Below are positions 46,548 to 58,204 of a stretch of DNA of 64,000 nucleotides, piece after piece. Numbering within the stretch: position 1 is the stretch's first letter; each line of letters opens with the position of its first letter. Made by a program: the position numbers and the translations under genes. Under the pieces are notes generated by a model that saw only the letters and a list, made by a program, of their open reading frames with translations, ran no database searches and was not told where the DNA came from. Origin of the DNA: Argyresthia goedartella (lineage: Eukaryota > Arthropoda > Insecta > Lepidoptera > Argyresthiidae); the NCBI GenBank assembly GCA_949825045.1, contig OX463829.1, forward strand, positions 16,648,715 to 16,712,714, written 5' to 3'.

Positions 46548-48000
46548 CCAAGAAACTTAAGAAAAAACGTGAGTTTAGTATAAGTCGTGAACCCTGGATT
46601 AACAAAACTATTCTATAACTCAGTGAAAAGAGGGATACTCTTTTTGGCATCTGGAGGGAAAATCCAACTAACCATGAACTTAGAATACAGTACAATAAAA
46701 CACGAAATAAGTCTAACAAAATAATTGAATACTATAGAAATAAATCATCATCATCATCATCAGCCCTTGTCATCCACTGCTGGGCATAGGCCTCTCCCAA
46801 AGCACGCCATTCACTACGGTCACCCGCCAATCTCGTCCACTGCTTTCCAGCCACCTTAACAATGTCATCTGCCCATCGGGCCGGTGGTCTGCCCGCTGTT
46901 CTCTGTCCTGTTCACAGCCGCCGTCTTTGCTGTGACTTTGGTAAGTCTGCGAATTTCAACGTTAGGCAGGCGGTCAACGAGGCTGATGCCTAGCATGCCT
47001 GGAAATAAATATTACCAAATAAAATGAGAGATAGTTATGGAAAGCCTAGGAATCTATGGAGGATAATTATGGAAATAATTAATTCTAGTTGTGGTAGACT
47101 ATCCAGGAGCATTGATGACGCGATAATTGATGCTTTTAGATCCAAAAACATATCAGATATTGAAATAGCAAATAGATTTGCTACAGACTTCGATGAATCC
47201 GTCAAAAAGATTATTCCGCGGTGGAAAAATACTCTGTTGGACGATGCCAGTTGCAGCAAAGTAGCAAATGCGATTCCATAAAGCCACCCCACGAAGCATT
47301 CTGAAACTCATTCGGAATCTAAATAGCAAGAAGGCGTGGGACTTAGATAATATTCTGGACATTAAACAAATTAGTGACAACATTTCTGGTGCGATAGCAC
47401 ATCTCATTAATACTAGTTATTATTCCGATGATCTCAAACTGGGTTGCGTTAGACCACTATTAAAAAAAGTTAACGTTACAATGTCACCGATTACCGACCT
47501 ATCACTCTATTGTCGACAGTCGACAAAATAGTTGAGAGGTTTGTTTGTAAACGGGTTTATAACTTTTAACAAAAAGAAGAAAATATGAACCCTAGCCAAT
47601 TCGGTTTTCAGCCAAAGAAAAGCCCAACATCCTTACTATCTAAATGTACAGATCACGTATACAGTTTACTTAATGAAAAGAAACATGTTCTTGCACCATT
47701 TATTCATTTTTCCCGGGCATTTGATACCCTAGACTGCTCCTTAATAAACTAGATAACTGTGGCATCAAAGGCTCACTACAAGTTTGGTGTGCTGACTACC
47801 TCAGAAACCGAAATTTTTGCGTCAAAATCATTTTCGTATCTCATGGCACAGCCCAGGGATCAGTATTAGGACCCCCTCTTTTTATAACCTACGTCAATAA
47901 CACGGTGAGTGTTCTCACCTCCAGCACCCACAATAAATTTGCGGACGACACATGCCTGATCATTGCCAGCATTGACGTAGTTGCAGGCAAAGAGTTTCAT
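46548..48000 (+). pseudogene. Jockey-like LINE ORF2 relic, plus, with a nested insertion
   Basis: The coding order is that of Jockey ORF2. Near 46550-46735: REFSISREPWINKTIL, then EKRDTLFGIWRENPTN and NKIIEYYRNK. After an insertion (46746-47001) the protein continues at 47024 with WRIIMEIINSS and DFDESVKKIIPRW. The RT follows: LIRNLNSKKAWDLDNI (about 47310), GCVRPLLKK (about 47445), SQFGFQPKKSPTSLLS (about 47595), FIHFSRAFDTLDC (about 47700), GTAQGSVLGPPLF (47844-47882), and KFADDTCLI (about 47935), the catalytic FADD box. At least two frameshifts and several stops are present. The similarity ends soon after the FADD box. In motif I, SRAFDT, the position usually held by lysine is arginine. 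Confidence 0.85.
46746..47001 (-). mobile_element. RTE-type LINE 3' fragment inserted in Jockey, 9-bp duplication
   Basis: The plus strand begins CATCATCATCATCATCAG, then CCACTGCTGGGCATAGGCCT and CACGCCATTCACTACGGTCA. Read on the minus strand this is the end of an RTE ORF2 and its GATGAT tail. The flanks GAAATAAAT (46737-46745) and GAAATAAAT (47002-47010) are a target-site duplication. The insert splits the Jockey reading frame. Confidence 0.85.
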
Positions 48001-48221
48001 TCATTTGAGGTTAGGTTAAAAAACACGTGACTTTGAAATAATAAGATTAACCTCCAATGAGGTTAGCACGTCATATATTATGAGAATAGTTAATAGAATT
48101 TGACAAATTTGACAGATGGACAGCCTCCAACTACACCAGCACTTCGCACTTAGCCTTTGAGATTAGATGTCGTTGCACCCAAGTTTTTTTATACTGTTAC
48201 AGTTTACTTATTATCTATGAC

Positions 48222-48742
48222 TAGCTGACCCGCTCTCGCTTAGCTGCGGGTAGCTCTACCCCTACTTTACCCTTACCCTACCCCTACCCTACCCTACCCC
48301 GACCCTACCCCTACCCCTCCCCAACCCCTACCCTACCCTACCCTACCCCGACCCTACCCCTACCCCTCCCCAACCCCTACCCCTACCCAACCCCTACCCT
48401 ACCCAAACCCTACCCTACCCTACCCTACCCCTACCCAACCCTACCCTACCCCTACCCTACCCTACCCTACCCTACCCCTACGCTACTCCTACCCTACCCC
48501 TACCCCTATCCCACCCCTACCCTACCCCTACCCTACCCCTACCCTACCCCTACCCTCCCTACCCCTACCCTACCCCTACCCTACCCTACCCCTACTCTCG
48601 CAATTTTTCCATATTTTCTCACCGTTTAAACCTTCCCTGGACTTCCACGAATATTTCAAGACTAAAATTAGCCAAATCGGTTCAGCCGTTCTCGAGTTTT
48701 AGCGAGACTAACGAACAGCAATTCATTTTTATTTATATAGAT
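48222..48742 (+). mobile_element. ACTAGCTGACCC-type retroposon tail containing a CCCTA array
   Basis: It starts GACTAGCTGACCCGCTCTCG and ends with AAATCGGTTCAGCCGTTCTC, then GACTAACGAACAGCAATTCA and TTTATTTATATAGATT. These ends are common in lepidopteran RTE-like retroposons. The element has been split by the microsatellite at 48257-48597, which grew from its internal GGGTAGCTCTACCC. Confidence 0.65.
48257..48597 (+). repeat. (CCCTA/CCCCTA)n satellite, about 340 bp
   Basis: Units of CCCTA and CCCCTA alternate irregularly, with rare CCCAA, CTACG and CTCCC variants. It is not the canonical insect telomere repeat, TTAGG. Confidence 0.97.
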
Positions 48743-49237
48743 TAACAGTATTTGTTCAAGTTCAGCAAGTAATTCATCATATGTATATATGGCTTGATAC
48801 AATCTGTTAGTTGACAAGGAGATTGAAGGAGAATTGTGAATAACCCCTACTTAAGGTAGAACTTACTCAGATCAAGCCACAAACCTCGCGGCTAAAATTA
48901 ACCCGGCTCAACCTTATAATTGTATCGCACGCAGATCTAATTAACACTGTGTTACAAAAGAGGGCCTGTAGGACCCAGGCATTAATAACTCATTAACAAT
49001 ACCGACGGAACCCTCCAGATGGAAACTTTGTTTGGAACCCTAATGTGTCTGGTAGACGTACACCTGGGAGGAAATAGCGCCTTGAACTAAGTTGGACATA
49101 GATTTTATTTTTGATTTAACTGCCGCTTTAAAGACGACATAGATTCGATTACTCAAAGCCGTGAATCCAATAAATAGGGTTTTACTAAAATCTATTTATT
49201 AGTCATCCGCCTAAAAAAACTACTGTTACATTGTCAT
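48743..49237. other. No gene seen
   Basis: AT-rich with no coding or repeat match recognised. Confidence 0.4.
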
Positions 49238-49366
49238 TTTACACATGGCGCGTCCACACTGGACAAGCGGTGACTGGGAGCCGCGGCGAGCGCGACTGAC
49301 TTTACACATGGCGCGTCCACACTGGACAAGCGGTGACTGGGAGCCGCGGCGAGCGCGACTGACTTT
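49238..49366 (+). repeat. 63-bp perfect tandem duplication
   Basis: TTTACACATGGCGCGTCCAC... (49238-49300) is repeated exactly at 49301-49363 and followed by the start of a third unit (TTTA). It is GC-rich (GGAGCCGCGGCGAGCGCGAC) in an AT-rich setting. Confidence 0.97.
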
Positions 49367-49574
49367 AGTGTGCTGTATAAGAGTAAATTAAGTGGTGTAT
49401 TTGTCCTTCCGGTCCTTGCCTCGTTGCGTTAGCTAGTAGATTGTGTATGGGATGCGAAGCTGCGACGAATAAAAGCACTATCTTCGATCGAACAAAATAT
49501 ATTAGCCGAAGCACAGTAAAGTTCAACATTAGCACACACAATACAGTCAATTTAGTGGAGCAGTAATGAGGCTA

Positions 49575-50012
49575 TAATAGTAGTTTTTGTGACTGATACA
49601 TAATGGAGGGCAATAAAACTCGAGATTCGGCTCGGCTCGAGTTTCATAATAATATCACTCGAGAGTTTTAATGCCTAATTATGTACAGTTACATACACTA
49701 GTTTATCTACACACATATCATAAGCTCTCTTTGATGTGATGAGGAAGCGCAAGTTTGACCGGCATTGTGGTATTGAGTTGTTTAGCTTGTTCTGAAGTAC
49801 CAACTTCACAGACAAAGTATGGGCGGCACGCAGGTGGGCGTCGGCGTTCGAAATTTGAATGTCATAATATGTAGAAAATTTACCCATTATGGTCATAATG
49901 TTCAATATTCAGATAAGAAATGAGTTTTTACAAAGTAGTTTAACATTATGCTGATCGTAACGTGCGGTTCTTGGACGCAGTAAAGAGGGTTTATGATACG
50001 TGTGTAGATAAA
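49575..50012 (+). mobile_element. Foldback/MITE family copy (single arm)
   Basis: TAATAGTAGTTTTTGTGACT at the start and GATACGTGTGTAGATAAATA at the end, with the same internal blocks as 23220-23651. Confidence 0.85.
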
Positions 50013-51184
50013 TAGTTATAGGTAAAGCGCAGTCCCAGATTTGGTTTTACGAGAATGGCGTGCTCTCGTTAATTACCATAATTTTTCACTGGGCGAAAAA
50101 TTTGTATTACTTATAGGTCGGGAAGCACTTTCAGAAGGTACAGGGTCAGACGCAGCCGTTTTTGTCGAGGGACCAGGATCACCAGCACTCCTATTTGCCA
50201 AAGGCACAGTCTTTGTACGTACAATAGTGGATTCTGGATCAGTATCCATTGTGACAAAGCCAAGGTAAAGAAGTAAGCAGAGATCGAAATCCAGGTAAAC
50301 ATTTGAATGAAAATCGTAAATAGATGCTTTTTGTCACAAAACCATAAGTCAACATTTTTTCAATCGCGTTTCGTTTCATCCTAGCTAAATGAATCATATA
50401 ATCCTTAGATCACACGGTTATTATTTTTTAAGGAATAATGAAAGAAACCAAATCGTGGCTGAGTACAATTTATTACTCAAACAACTGGAATTATTTTATA
50501 AACAAATAAACCGACTGCATTTTCTATCAATAACATAGATAATAATAATACTAATGATAGTCTTTTATTTAAGGTTAAAAATATACTACTGAGTCCAATT
50601 ATACATTTTGCAATGGTATCACTTCCGTATTGTTTTTCGGCAGCTAACGAAAATATAGATCTGAGGGTCACTATTTGGCAAACTATTTCAATCTCAATTC
50701 AATATTTTTGAAGACTTGTCCATCGAGGCCAGTAAAAATCTATATAAGTATACCTACCTTAAGTTACTTCCCGTGTCCGCCCCACAGGACGGCGGCTTTA
50801 CTGGTTGAGGGCTCGTCTGTAAATTAGCCAGTACGTATGTGTCAGAAACTTGAGTTACCAACCGGATTAGTTCCCTCCCAGTTGCTCCGTATGAGAAAAA
50901 GCTCTTATTCAATTAGGGCTGCCGTTCAATCCAGGGCGCCACTGTCGAGTGAGGTAAAACAAGGGCCTTTGTGAGCTGTAGACCTCACGAGCGACACGGG
51001 TTTATTTTTTCATTATTTTATATCCACTCTCACCCCTACTCCTTGAAGATTTTTGGATGAACTTGTGGAATTATTATAAATACAAATGCCCAAGTGCAAG
51101 TCGGACTCATGCACGAAGGGTTCTGTACCACGAAACTTGGCCTTGCCCTGTTACAGTTTGACCTTAATTGTGCATAATTCAAAA
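50013..51184. other. No gene seen
   Basis: A 75-codon frame at 50041-50268 (plus) has no family match. At 51093-51132, CAAGTGCAAGTCGGACTCAT and CACGAAGGGTTCTGTACC is a fragment of the LINE tail at 8833-9262. Confidence 0.4.
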
Positions 51185-51515
51185 TGGCTTATGTTTAAAC
51201 GATTGCCAAAAATGCACCTATTTTACTACCAATAAATTCGAAATGACTGCCAGAATGGATGAATGTCCACCAAATTATGTTTGGATAAATGATCACCAAA
51301 CTTTTTTTTATGTTTTGTGTATTTAAGTTTATGTTTTAAGTATTTTTTGTTGTTCTTACATGTTCAACCTAACACGAAGGATAAAGGGGACTTCGCTTCG
51401 CTCACCCCCTTTACCCTTCACCTAAGCTGCCGCAGTATTTATCCCTGATATTTTTTGCAACTTTTGGTGTTCATTTATCCATTTTGGGTAGGAAAAAAAT
51501 ATTTTGGTGGTATAA
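51185..51515 (+). repeat. Dispersed repeat Y, copy 2, with internal insert
   Basis: The outer parts match 17240-17425 (GGCTTATGTTTAAACGATTG, then AAATTCGAAATGACTGCCAG, and at the right TTTTTTGCAACTTTTGGTGT). Between them, about 51310-51445 (GTTTATGTTTTAAGTATTTT, ATGTTCAACCTAACACGAAG, CTTCACCTAAGCTGCCGCAG) also occurs inside the MITE at 56534-56750. Confidence 0.75.
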
Positions 51516-54009
51516 TTTATTGCTAATAAAAATTACACAGGTCTACAGCAGGAACTGAAGCAAAAAGAGTAATTTACAAAAATAAGACTAAATCTTAAAT
51601 TAAAATGAGAAATTTTGTAGGGGCCTCAATTCTGTAATATGACTGAGTGTTTGTAAGGGGATGAGTGAGATCATACTAAAAAAGATAATAAGTCATGTAA
51701 AAAGAATAAATCAATAAATGCAAATGAGGTGATTTTCTCAGAATAGATCATTTAAATATTTAATAATTCAGTATTTGTAAAGTTTAAAAATAAGTATTTT
51801 TATGTCATACATGAGAGGTGAGGTCATATCATACATATCATCAGATTTATTTATGCCATTATACATTTGAAAGGGCAGGAGATTTTTTAGGCAAAATAAG
51901 TGTCAAAAGATATCGTCTCCAAGCATACCCTATTCTTACGCCATCTGTTTAGTTTACATGGGTTAGATATAAGACATGAATATTGTTTCAAAACAATATG
52001 ATAGACAATAAAGGTAAACATTTTGTTGAAAAACAAGAACCACGCTCTGCTACCAATTTTATTAACTTTCCATCAGGGCTGGACTCAGACTAGGGGCCAA
52101 TAACCTAGAATGAAACAAGGTCGCCACCCTGACGGGAGTCAATCGGCAGCGATACATCGCGCTGGGCACTTAACCTAAAACAATATCTTAAAATGACCTA
52201 GCTCTGATAGTACTCCACCGACACAGCAATAATCAAGTTGCCCAGCTGTTCCGGGCGCATGCCCAGATGTAGAACGCGACGAGGATATCATACAAACAAC
52301 AAACTCTCTTGATGAGGCCCAGACAAGGTCACGCAAATTTCTTTTCACTAAATACTAACAATGACGTAGATGTTCACCAGTAGAACACAAATCACACATT
52401 ATTCAAAACACTCGTGGTTTGGGCCGGCCTAGCTGTGATCAAAAACACCCGGCACGATGATATAATAAATACTCAATATAATCGAACAACTTATTAACTG
52501 ATCCATTACCGCAATAACGCGAGGTAACGCTATTTGAAATCTTATTAAGAAAATTCAAAACCTATAACGGGAAATGACATTTCTAGAAAGTCCTTTAAGG
52601 CGATGATGGAATAAAAATGCGCTGTCGAGTGGAAGTGAGATGCAATAATAACTCGCGAATAAGAAAAAGCGGGATGCCAATAATGCACTCGCGACTAATC
52701 TGAAACAACGTAAGCGCCAAAACATAAAAAAAAATCATAAAAAATAAACTATTTCAGGGAATTAACTTTCAAATTGAAAATCGTTAGAAATAACAATTGT
52801 TCATACATTGCAATTATCACACGGTCATATTCACTTACTACTGCGGTGTAATAGGATAAAACCATAAAAAAGGGTTGACTTTGTATTTATTTTCTATCGA
52901 GAAAATTTTATCCAAACATGTTTTCCAATTAAGAATCTCTAGATTATATAGTCAAATTACATATACCGGAAATTAATTACGATTTGCCCAGTATTTCCTG
53001 AAAAACACATGAAAACAGCACCCCATATTTATTTAATCAGCGTCTTAATATTCAAAGAAAAACACTTGCGGCTACGAGGGGCCACCTCATGACCTACAAT
53101 TTTCGCGCTTTGGAATCAGATCGCTACAATATAATGCGAATTCGACTACGATGCGTCCAAGAAAACAAACCGGCCATAAACGACATCTCAATATTAAAAG
53201 GTTACGTCTAACATCCGGTGCTAGACCGGTGCTAGACCAAAAAAATGGTGCATTACATTGCCTACGGCAGATCGCCGGATTCATAACGTAATTGCGCCTA
53301 AATACGAACCGAATTGAACAAATTATATAAAAAAAGATTTTCTCAAAAATAGTATGAAATGTAACATCTGTGAAGATAGTATCCGAAAGTGACTCATCCT
53401 GGACAATTTTTAGAAGTGTCCAGTAAGTAAGTATGAAATCCCATTACATATCATAATATTAAAAAAAAACTATAAAAGTGTCCAGTAAGTAAGTATAAAA
53501 TCCCATAACATATCATAATATTTCAATATAAAACTATTTTTTTTTCTTAAAACTATCTTTAGATAAGCTAAGGAGGTTATTGACAGTTAGGGGCCTTTAA
53601 TAAAAAGAAAGTACGAAAGAGGTTGACGTGTCCGAATTGCACTTATATTGCACGATGTAAAATGGCTTAAAACTCAGTTCATTCGTATATTTAGTATTTT
53701 GATACTAATTAGAAATTAGGAATTCGATACTAACAGAAAAAAAAAGAATAATATAAAAAATACATTTATACCATCGAATTTGAAACTTTTTTACACTTAA
53801 AAATTGAATTCGACACTGATTCCAACTACTATAAAAATTATTCACTTTATTTTGAGATAGATTTTTGGAATTTTAAGAAGTTTTACTGTCAAAAAAATAT
53901 AGGCATTTAATGTTTGTATCAAAGCCTTATGTTTGTATCAAAGCCTTTATTGAGCTGACCTATACCAACAGTCTCATGGAGTTGGTGGGAACACATTTAA
54001 AAAAATAGA
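51516..54009. other. No gene seen; two small tandem duplications
   Basis: The stretch 52080-52720 is somewhat richer in GC and CG than its surroundings, with no open frame of note. GGTGCTAGACC is doubled at about 53217-53238. A 47-bp segment, AAGTGTCCAGTAAGTAAGTA..., at 53414 recurs at 53476. A 65-codon minus frame at 53087-53284 is unassigned. Confidence 0.4.
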
Positions 54010-54268
54010 TAATAATATAATAATAATAATATACCTTGGACTTACACACATTGATCTAGCCCCAAACTAGGATTCCCTGTATCTTGGGTACTAGACAACG
54101 ATACACATACTTATATAGATAAATATTATACTAAGATAGATAAACAACCATGACTAGGGTACGAACATCCGTTCTCAACAAACAAATATTTGCCCCCACC
54201 GGGACTCGAACCCGGGACCCTTGGCTTCATAGGCAGGGTCACTGCCGACTCGGCCATCCGGGTCGTTT
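54010..54268 (-). mobile_element. tRNA-derived SINE, family 2, minus
   Basis: On the minus strand it starts ACCCGGATGGCCGAGTCGGC (A box), then CCCGGGTTCGAGTCCCGG (B box), GCAAATATTTGTTTGTTGAG, ATCTATCTTAGTATAATAT and GATACAGGGAATCCTAGTTT, and ends in a short (ATT)n tail (54010-54036). It is near full length. Confidence 0.9.
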
Positions 54269-54879
54269 GTAGAGTTTAGAATTTCCAGGAAAGACCCATA
54301 TCTTTCGCGCTGAGCCTGGGTTTTTTTGTATGGGATTTGAAACGTCTCCATTAAACCATTTTCAGCGGTAATTAATGTGTGAGTGTGCTAGTGTCTATAA
54401 GTTATTGCGGTAATCTACGTTACGTGATTCTTCTTCGGAATTTGGAGAACTGTGTTTGCTTACTTAGCTCAAGTGTAAATTTATCTATGTTAGTAGATTC
54501 ATGCCCTTTACTTGTGTCATATAAGTTATTCAACACTTGCTTAAATCAAAAAATAATTTTGACCAGCTAGATTGCTCAAGTACCAGTACGCGCGACGACG
54601 ACGCAACGTACGCGAAACAAACCCTTAACTTAACAGAAATACATATAACAACTTTATCGGTTCAGAATTCGGTCGTTTAATATTACTTTTATAAACCTAG
54701 GACCGCTGCACGCGTGAGCATTTAATGGTTCCGTTTTTCCACACCCAAACAAACTTATGAATGCACCTCGTTACGAACATGGAGTAAGAAAAAAGAAGCC
54801 GCACCAAAAATTATGTAACCCCTATTCTCCGCCATTTTGAACTACTGACTACTAATATATAATAATCATAAAATAGCCC

Positions 54880-55145
54880 ATTAATGTCTCCACCGAAGGG
54901 AACGGGCCTTTACCCGGCTACGAGTAAGATTGAGCCATACCCCACCACACTGGCTCAGTGCGGGTTGATGAAGGGCTCCGGCGGTGGCCAACCCGTCTGT
55001 CAGATGTTTCAAGCTGCCTTATTAGGGCCTCTGACCAGCCGACTACTACCACCTAGTAGCGATAGTAGCTGGGACCTACATAGAGCTTAACGTGTCAGCT
55101 GAAACACGGAAGCAGCCGAAACAAATGCCACATAGAAACGGACCG
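54880..55145 (+). repeat. Repeat debris beside SINE family 2, origin unclear
   Basis: GC-richer sequence (CACCGAAGGGAACGGGCCTT, GGCGGTGGCCAACCCG, GAGCTTAACGTGTCAGCTGA) of the style seen in retrotransposon 3' regions. An open 68-codon frame has no family resemblance. The related phrase GGCGGTGGCCAACCCCCTTT occurs at 63850. Confidence 0.4.
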
Positions 55146-55347
55146 AGGATTCCCTGTATCTTTGGTATTAGACAACGATACACATATAACTTATATAGAT
55201 AAATATTATACTTAGATAGATAAACAACCATGACTAGGGTACAAACATCCGTTCTCATCAAACAAATATTTGACCCCTACCGGGACTCGAACCCGGGATC
55301 CTTGGCTTCGTAGGCAGGGTCACTACCGACTCGGCCTTTCGGGTCGT
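55146..55347 (-). mobile_element. tRNA-derived SINE, family 2, minus, 3' truncated
   Basis: It holds the same A box and B box (reverse of GGGACTCGAACCCGGGATCC) and body as 54010-54268, but stops at GAGGATTCCCTGTATC without the (ATT)n tail. Confidence 0.85.
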
Positions 55348-56454
55348 CAGTCAATAAGCATGTAGTAACAGTTAAACCGATTTTAAAAGGGTGAGGTTGT
55401 CAGCACGTTTTGTATCGGTAAACCTCCAGCTACATCAGCGCCCCTAGCGGCCTCGCAATATCCTTCATTGAGCCAGTAAGTTGCAAATCAGTGTTGTTAA
55501 CTTCAAACGAACCGCATTATTGTTGGGACCAAAAAGTTTACATTCTGTTCTTTATGTAGACACCCGTTTAAAGCAGAGTATTCTATATGCGAGTTCGTTA
55601 TTCACTGTACGAAATGTACTGCTATACTGTACATATTGGTTAAGGTAAATATGCATAGAGCCATAGTACTACACCACGCCGAGGTTGCCGAGGTTCTAAA
55701 CACCCAGTGGATGAAAGCCAGTTAGCAAAAATTTCGAGTCAACTGTGATATTCCATGGATGGATATTTTGGATAGAATGTCATCGTTTTCCCGAGATTAG
55801 CGCTAATTCGCTTTCTCACCTTGGCCTTCAGTTAATCTGTAGGTTGATTCTTCACTTATTTTTTATGCGTCATTTTTTCGCTCGCATTTTCTAGTTAACC
55901 TAAAAGTGCGTTACTTATTTCCGAGTCGTATCAAATGCGAACGGGCTCATACCGAATTTGATTGGCCCCATTCGGAAATTACTGGATCACTCGCGTCCGC
56001 GTTGTTTATACGGAAACAGAAACTTATTAGTTTATTACTGGTATCGTGTTGTTTTATGCGTTTTTCATAGCGAGTATCAAAATGAGTGAGCTGAATGACC
56101 TTGCGTCAACTGCGTATTAATTCAGAAATTGTTTTAGGCATTGAAAGTACGAGTCTGCATTTTAATGGTGTTTGGTTTTGGGGAGCCTGAAGACAGACAT
56201 AAAGTATTTGCTAGAAGTATTTCTTTTATTTAGGCCACCCACCATAATACAATTTTCCACAGCCCTTGTAAAAATACAGTTATAAGTATGCAAAATATAA
56301 ATCATAAATCATCGCAGCTTCTACTCATAAGATGAGGCATGTTCAGTTCAGATATACCTACATTTAAACATTATATTTTTAAGAAGAGTATGCTTAGATG
56401 ATGTATGTATGTATGTACGCATGTATTTACATACGTATGTTTGTGTGTAGAGAT
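55348..56454. other. No gene seen
   Basis: AT-rich without family matches. Confidence 0.45.
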
Positions 56455-56527
56455 GAGCGCTGTAGAGATTAGGCCTATGTCCAACAGTGAGTCGATGTGG
56501 GCTGGGCACGATTTTGATGATGATGTA
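56455..56527 (+). mobile_element. RTE-type LINE 3' fragment, plus
   Basis: GAGATTAGGCCTATGTCCAA, CAGTGAGTCGATGTGGGCTG and the tail TTTTGATGATGATG. It is the sense version of the ends seen at 28285 and 46746. Confidence 0.65.
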
Positions 56528-56533
56528 TATGGG

Positions 56534-56750
56534 ACCGGTCAAACCCGATTTCAGGACAAACTATTTTTGCCTAGGATAAACTAGTTTATGTTTATGTTTT
56601 AAGTATGTTTTGTTGTTCTTACATGTTCAACCTAACACGAAGGATAAAACCCTTTACCTACGCTACCGCAATGTTTTGCCCTGATATAAGCTGTGAAAAC
56701 TAGTTTATCCTAAGCAAAATTAGTTTGTCCTGAAATCGGGTTTGGCCGGT
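56534..56750. mobile_element. MITE with about 53-bp inverted ends
   Basis: ACCGGTCAAACCCGATTTCA at the left is mirrored by TGAAATCGGGTTTGGCCGGT at the right; the match goes on through GGATAAACTAGTTT / AACTAGTTTATCC with few differences. The 217-bp element has a centre shared with repeat Y (CCTAACACGAAGGATAAA). Confidence 0.9.
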
Positions 56751-57246
56751 AACATATATATTACAGTTCCATATAATTAAACATATTTGAACACATAAAC
56801 CACACAACCAATGAAATGCAAAGACAGATTTGAAAATCTTTTATTGTAGGTACCATTACTTGCTAATTATAGATCCCCTTAGTCCGACTATATTAGCTAC
56901 CCCTAGCCTACTCGTAGTAACATTCCGAACAGCCCCCAAGAATCGACCGCTTTCCGCTCTCCATCGTACTTGACCCAGATTCGTGGTCAGGTTAACTTGG
57001 AGCCTACAGCACGCCCTGGATACACCCGGGTTTAGTTTAACTTGCAGGCAGGACATTCTGTATCGGCGTGATCGATTGCGCTCGGATTTTCAGATGTTGT
57101 TCCAAGTTTTCATTTCAGACTTAACCTAGATATTTTCAGGGCGATATGCCCCAACCGAGAGTTGCGAATTATCTATACATGGGTGCAATATATACTGCCA
57201 CCCGGTTTTGGAATAGGCAGTAGTGAGTGTTTGTTATTTATGTGCA
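56751..57246. other. No gene seen
   Basis: Mixed sequence up to the target duplication of the MULE. A 66-codon minus frame at 56856-57056 has no family match. Confidence 0.45.
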
Positions 57247-57255
57247 GACAAATTC
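57247..57255 (+). repeat. 9-bp target-site duplication, left (GACAAATTC)
   Basis: Identical to 60441-60449 and directly adjoining the left terminal inverted repeat. A 9-bp duplication is the mark of Mutator-superfamily insertion. Confidence 0.9.
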
Positions 57256-57667
57256 GGGTTCGCTACTCCATTTCGAAGAACGTCTCGTATTCATCGATGA
57301 CACCTGGTCGATTGTTTGTTTGAACGATGCGTTATTTACCCGAAAGTTGTTACGTCGATGGTTCATTTCATCGAATGTCTTTTAGACGACGGTTTAAATG
57401 GTCGACATAACATTTCGTCGAAAGTTTATTTCATCTAATTACTTTTGATCGATATGTCAATAATTCAAAATCGCATTTTGTCGATAATGGTATGGTTTTT
57501 AACCCCCGCCCGACGAAAGCAAAAGGGGTGTTATGAGTTTGACGTGTGAGTCACTCTGTGTGTGTGTCTGTCTCTCACCACCTGGAGCGTAAACGGGTGA
57601 ACTAATCTGAATGTTGTTTTTTTTATTCGAAAGAAGATTTTTTGGAGCTGGTTGTTATGGTACCATG

Positions 57668-58025
57668 GAGCTGGTCTGATGATGGAGTTCGAAGGTGGGA
57701 GCGGGAACCCTTTGATGATTACTAGTAAACCCGTCGAATTTGAGCTCATTAGGTTCGTTGTGACAAGCGCTTTGAGAATATGATAGATTCGAGCTGATCT
57801 GATGATGGAGTGCGAAGCTCTGGGAGCTGGAACGCTGGGATGCTTAATAGTAAACCCATCGAGTTTGGGCTCATTAGACTCATAGTGACAAGACATTTGG
57901 GAATATGGTACCATCGAGCTGATCTCATGATGGAGTGTGAAGATCGAAGGTTGGAACTGGAACCCTGGGATGCTTACTAGTAAACCAATCGAGTTTGGAC
58001 TCAATAAGACTCGTAGTTTCATACC
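57668..58025. repeat. ~124-bp tandem repeat, three units, inside the MULE
   Basis: Units start at 57668, 57791 and 57916, each GAGCTGRTCTSATGATGGAG, and contain GGAACCCTGGGATGCTTACT and GTAAACCCATCGAGTTTGG. The minus strand is open for 163 codons across the units (57531-58022), but its repeated sequence follows the DNA units and has no domain, so I do not call it a gene. Confidence 0.85.
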
Positions 58026-58204
58026 CTCTTAGGGGTTGAATGTTGGAAAATCCTTCCTTAGTGGATGCCTACATCATAAAAGAAATACGTGTGCCAAATT
58101 TGGAGTCTCTAGATCCAGCGGTTTGGGCTGTGCGTTGATCAGCTTTGCCTTTTATATACAAGTTGTAAATGAATTACACTGCCACCCTTTCATGATACAT
58201 TTCC

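Noticed and set aside
46746..46763. A functional trinucleotide repeat (CAT)n
   Set aside because: It is the tail of an inserted RTE-type fragment.
48257..48597. A chromosome end or telomere
   Set aside because: The array lies inside a retroposon with ordinary sequence on both sides, and the unit is not TTAGG.
54180..54268. A tRNA gene on the minus strand
   Set aside because: The same head is joined to the same body and (ATT)n tail at 62165-62440, so it is a SINE.
57531..58022. A 163-codon minus-strand frame
   Set aside because: It is produced by the three-unit DNA repeat; the peptide repeats follow the DNA units and no domain or start context supports a gene.
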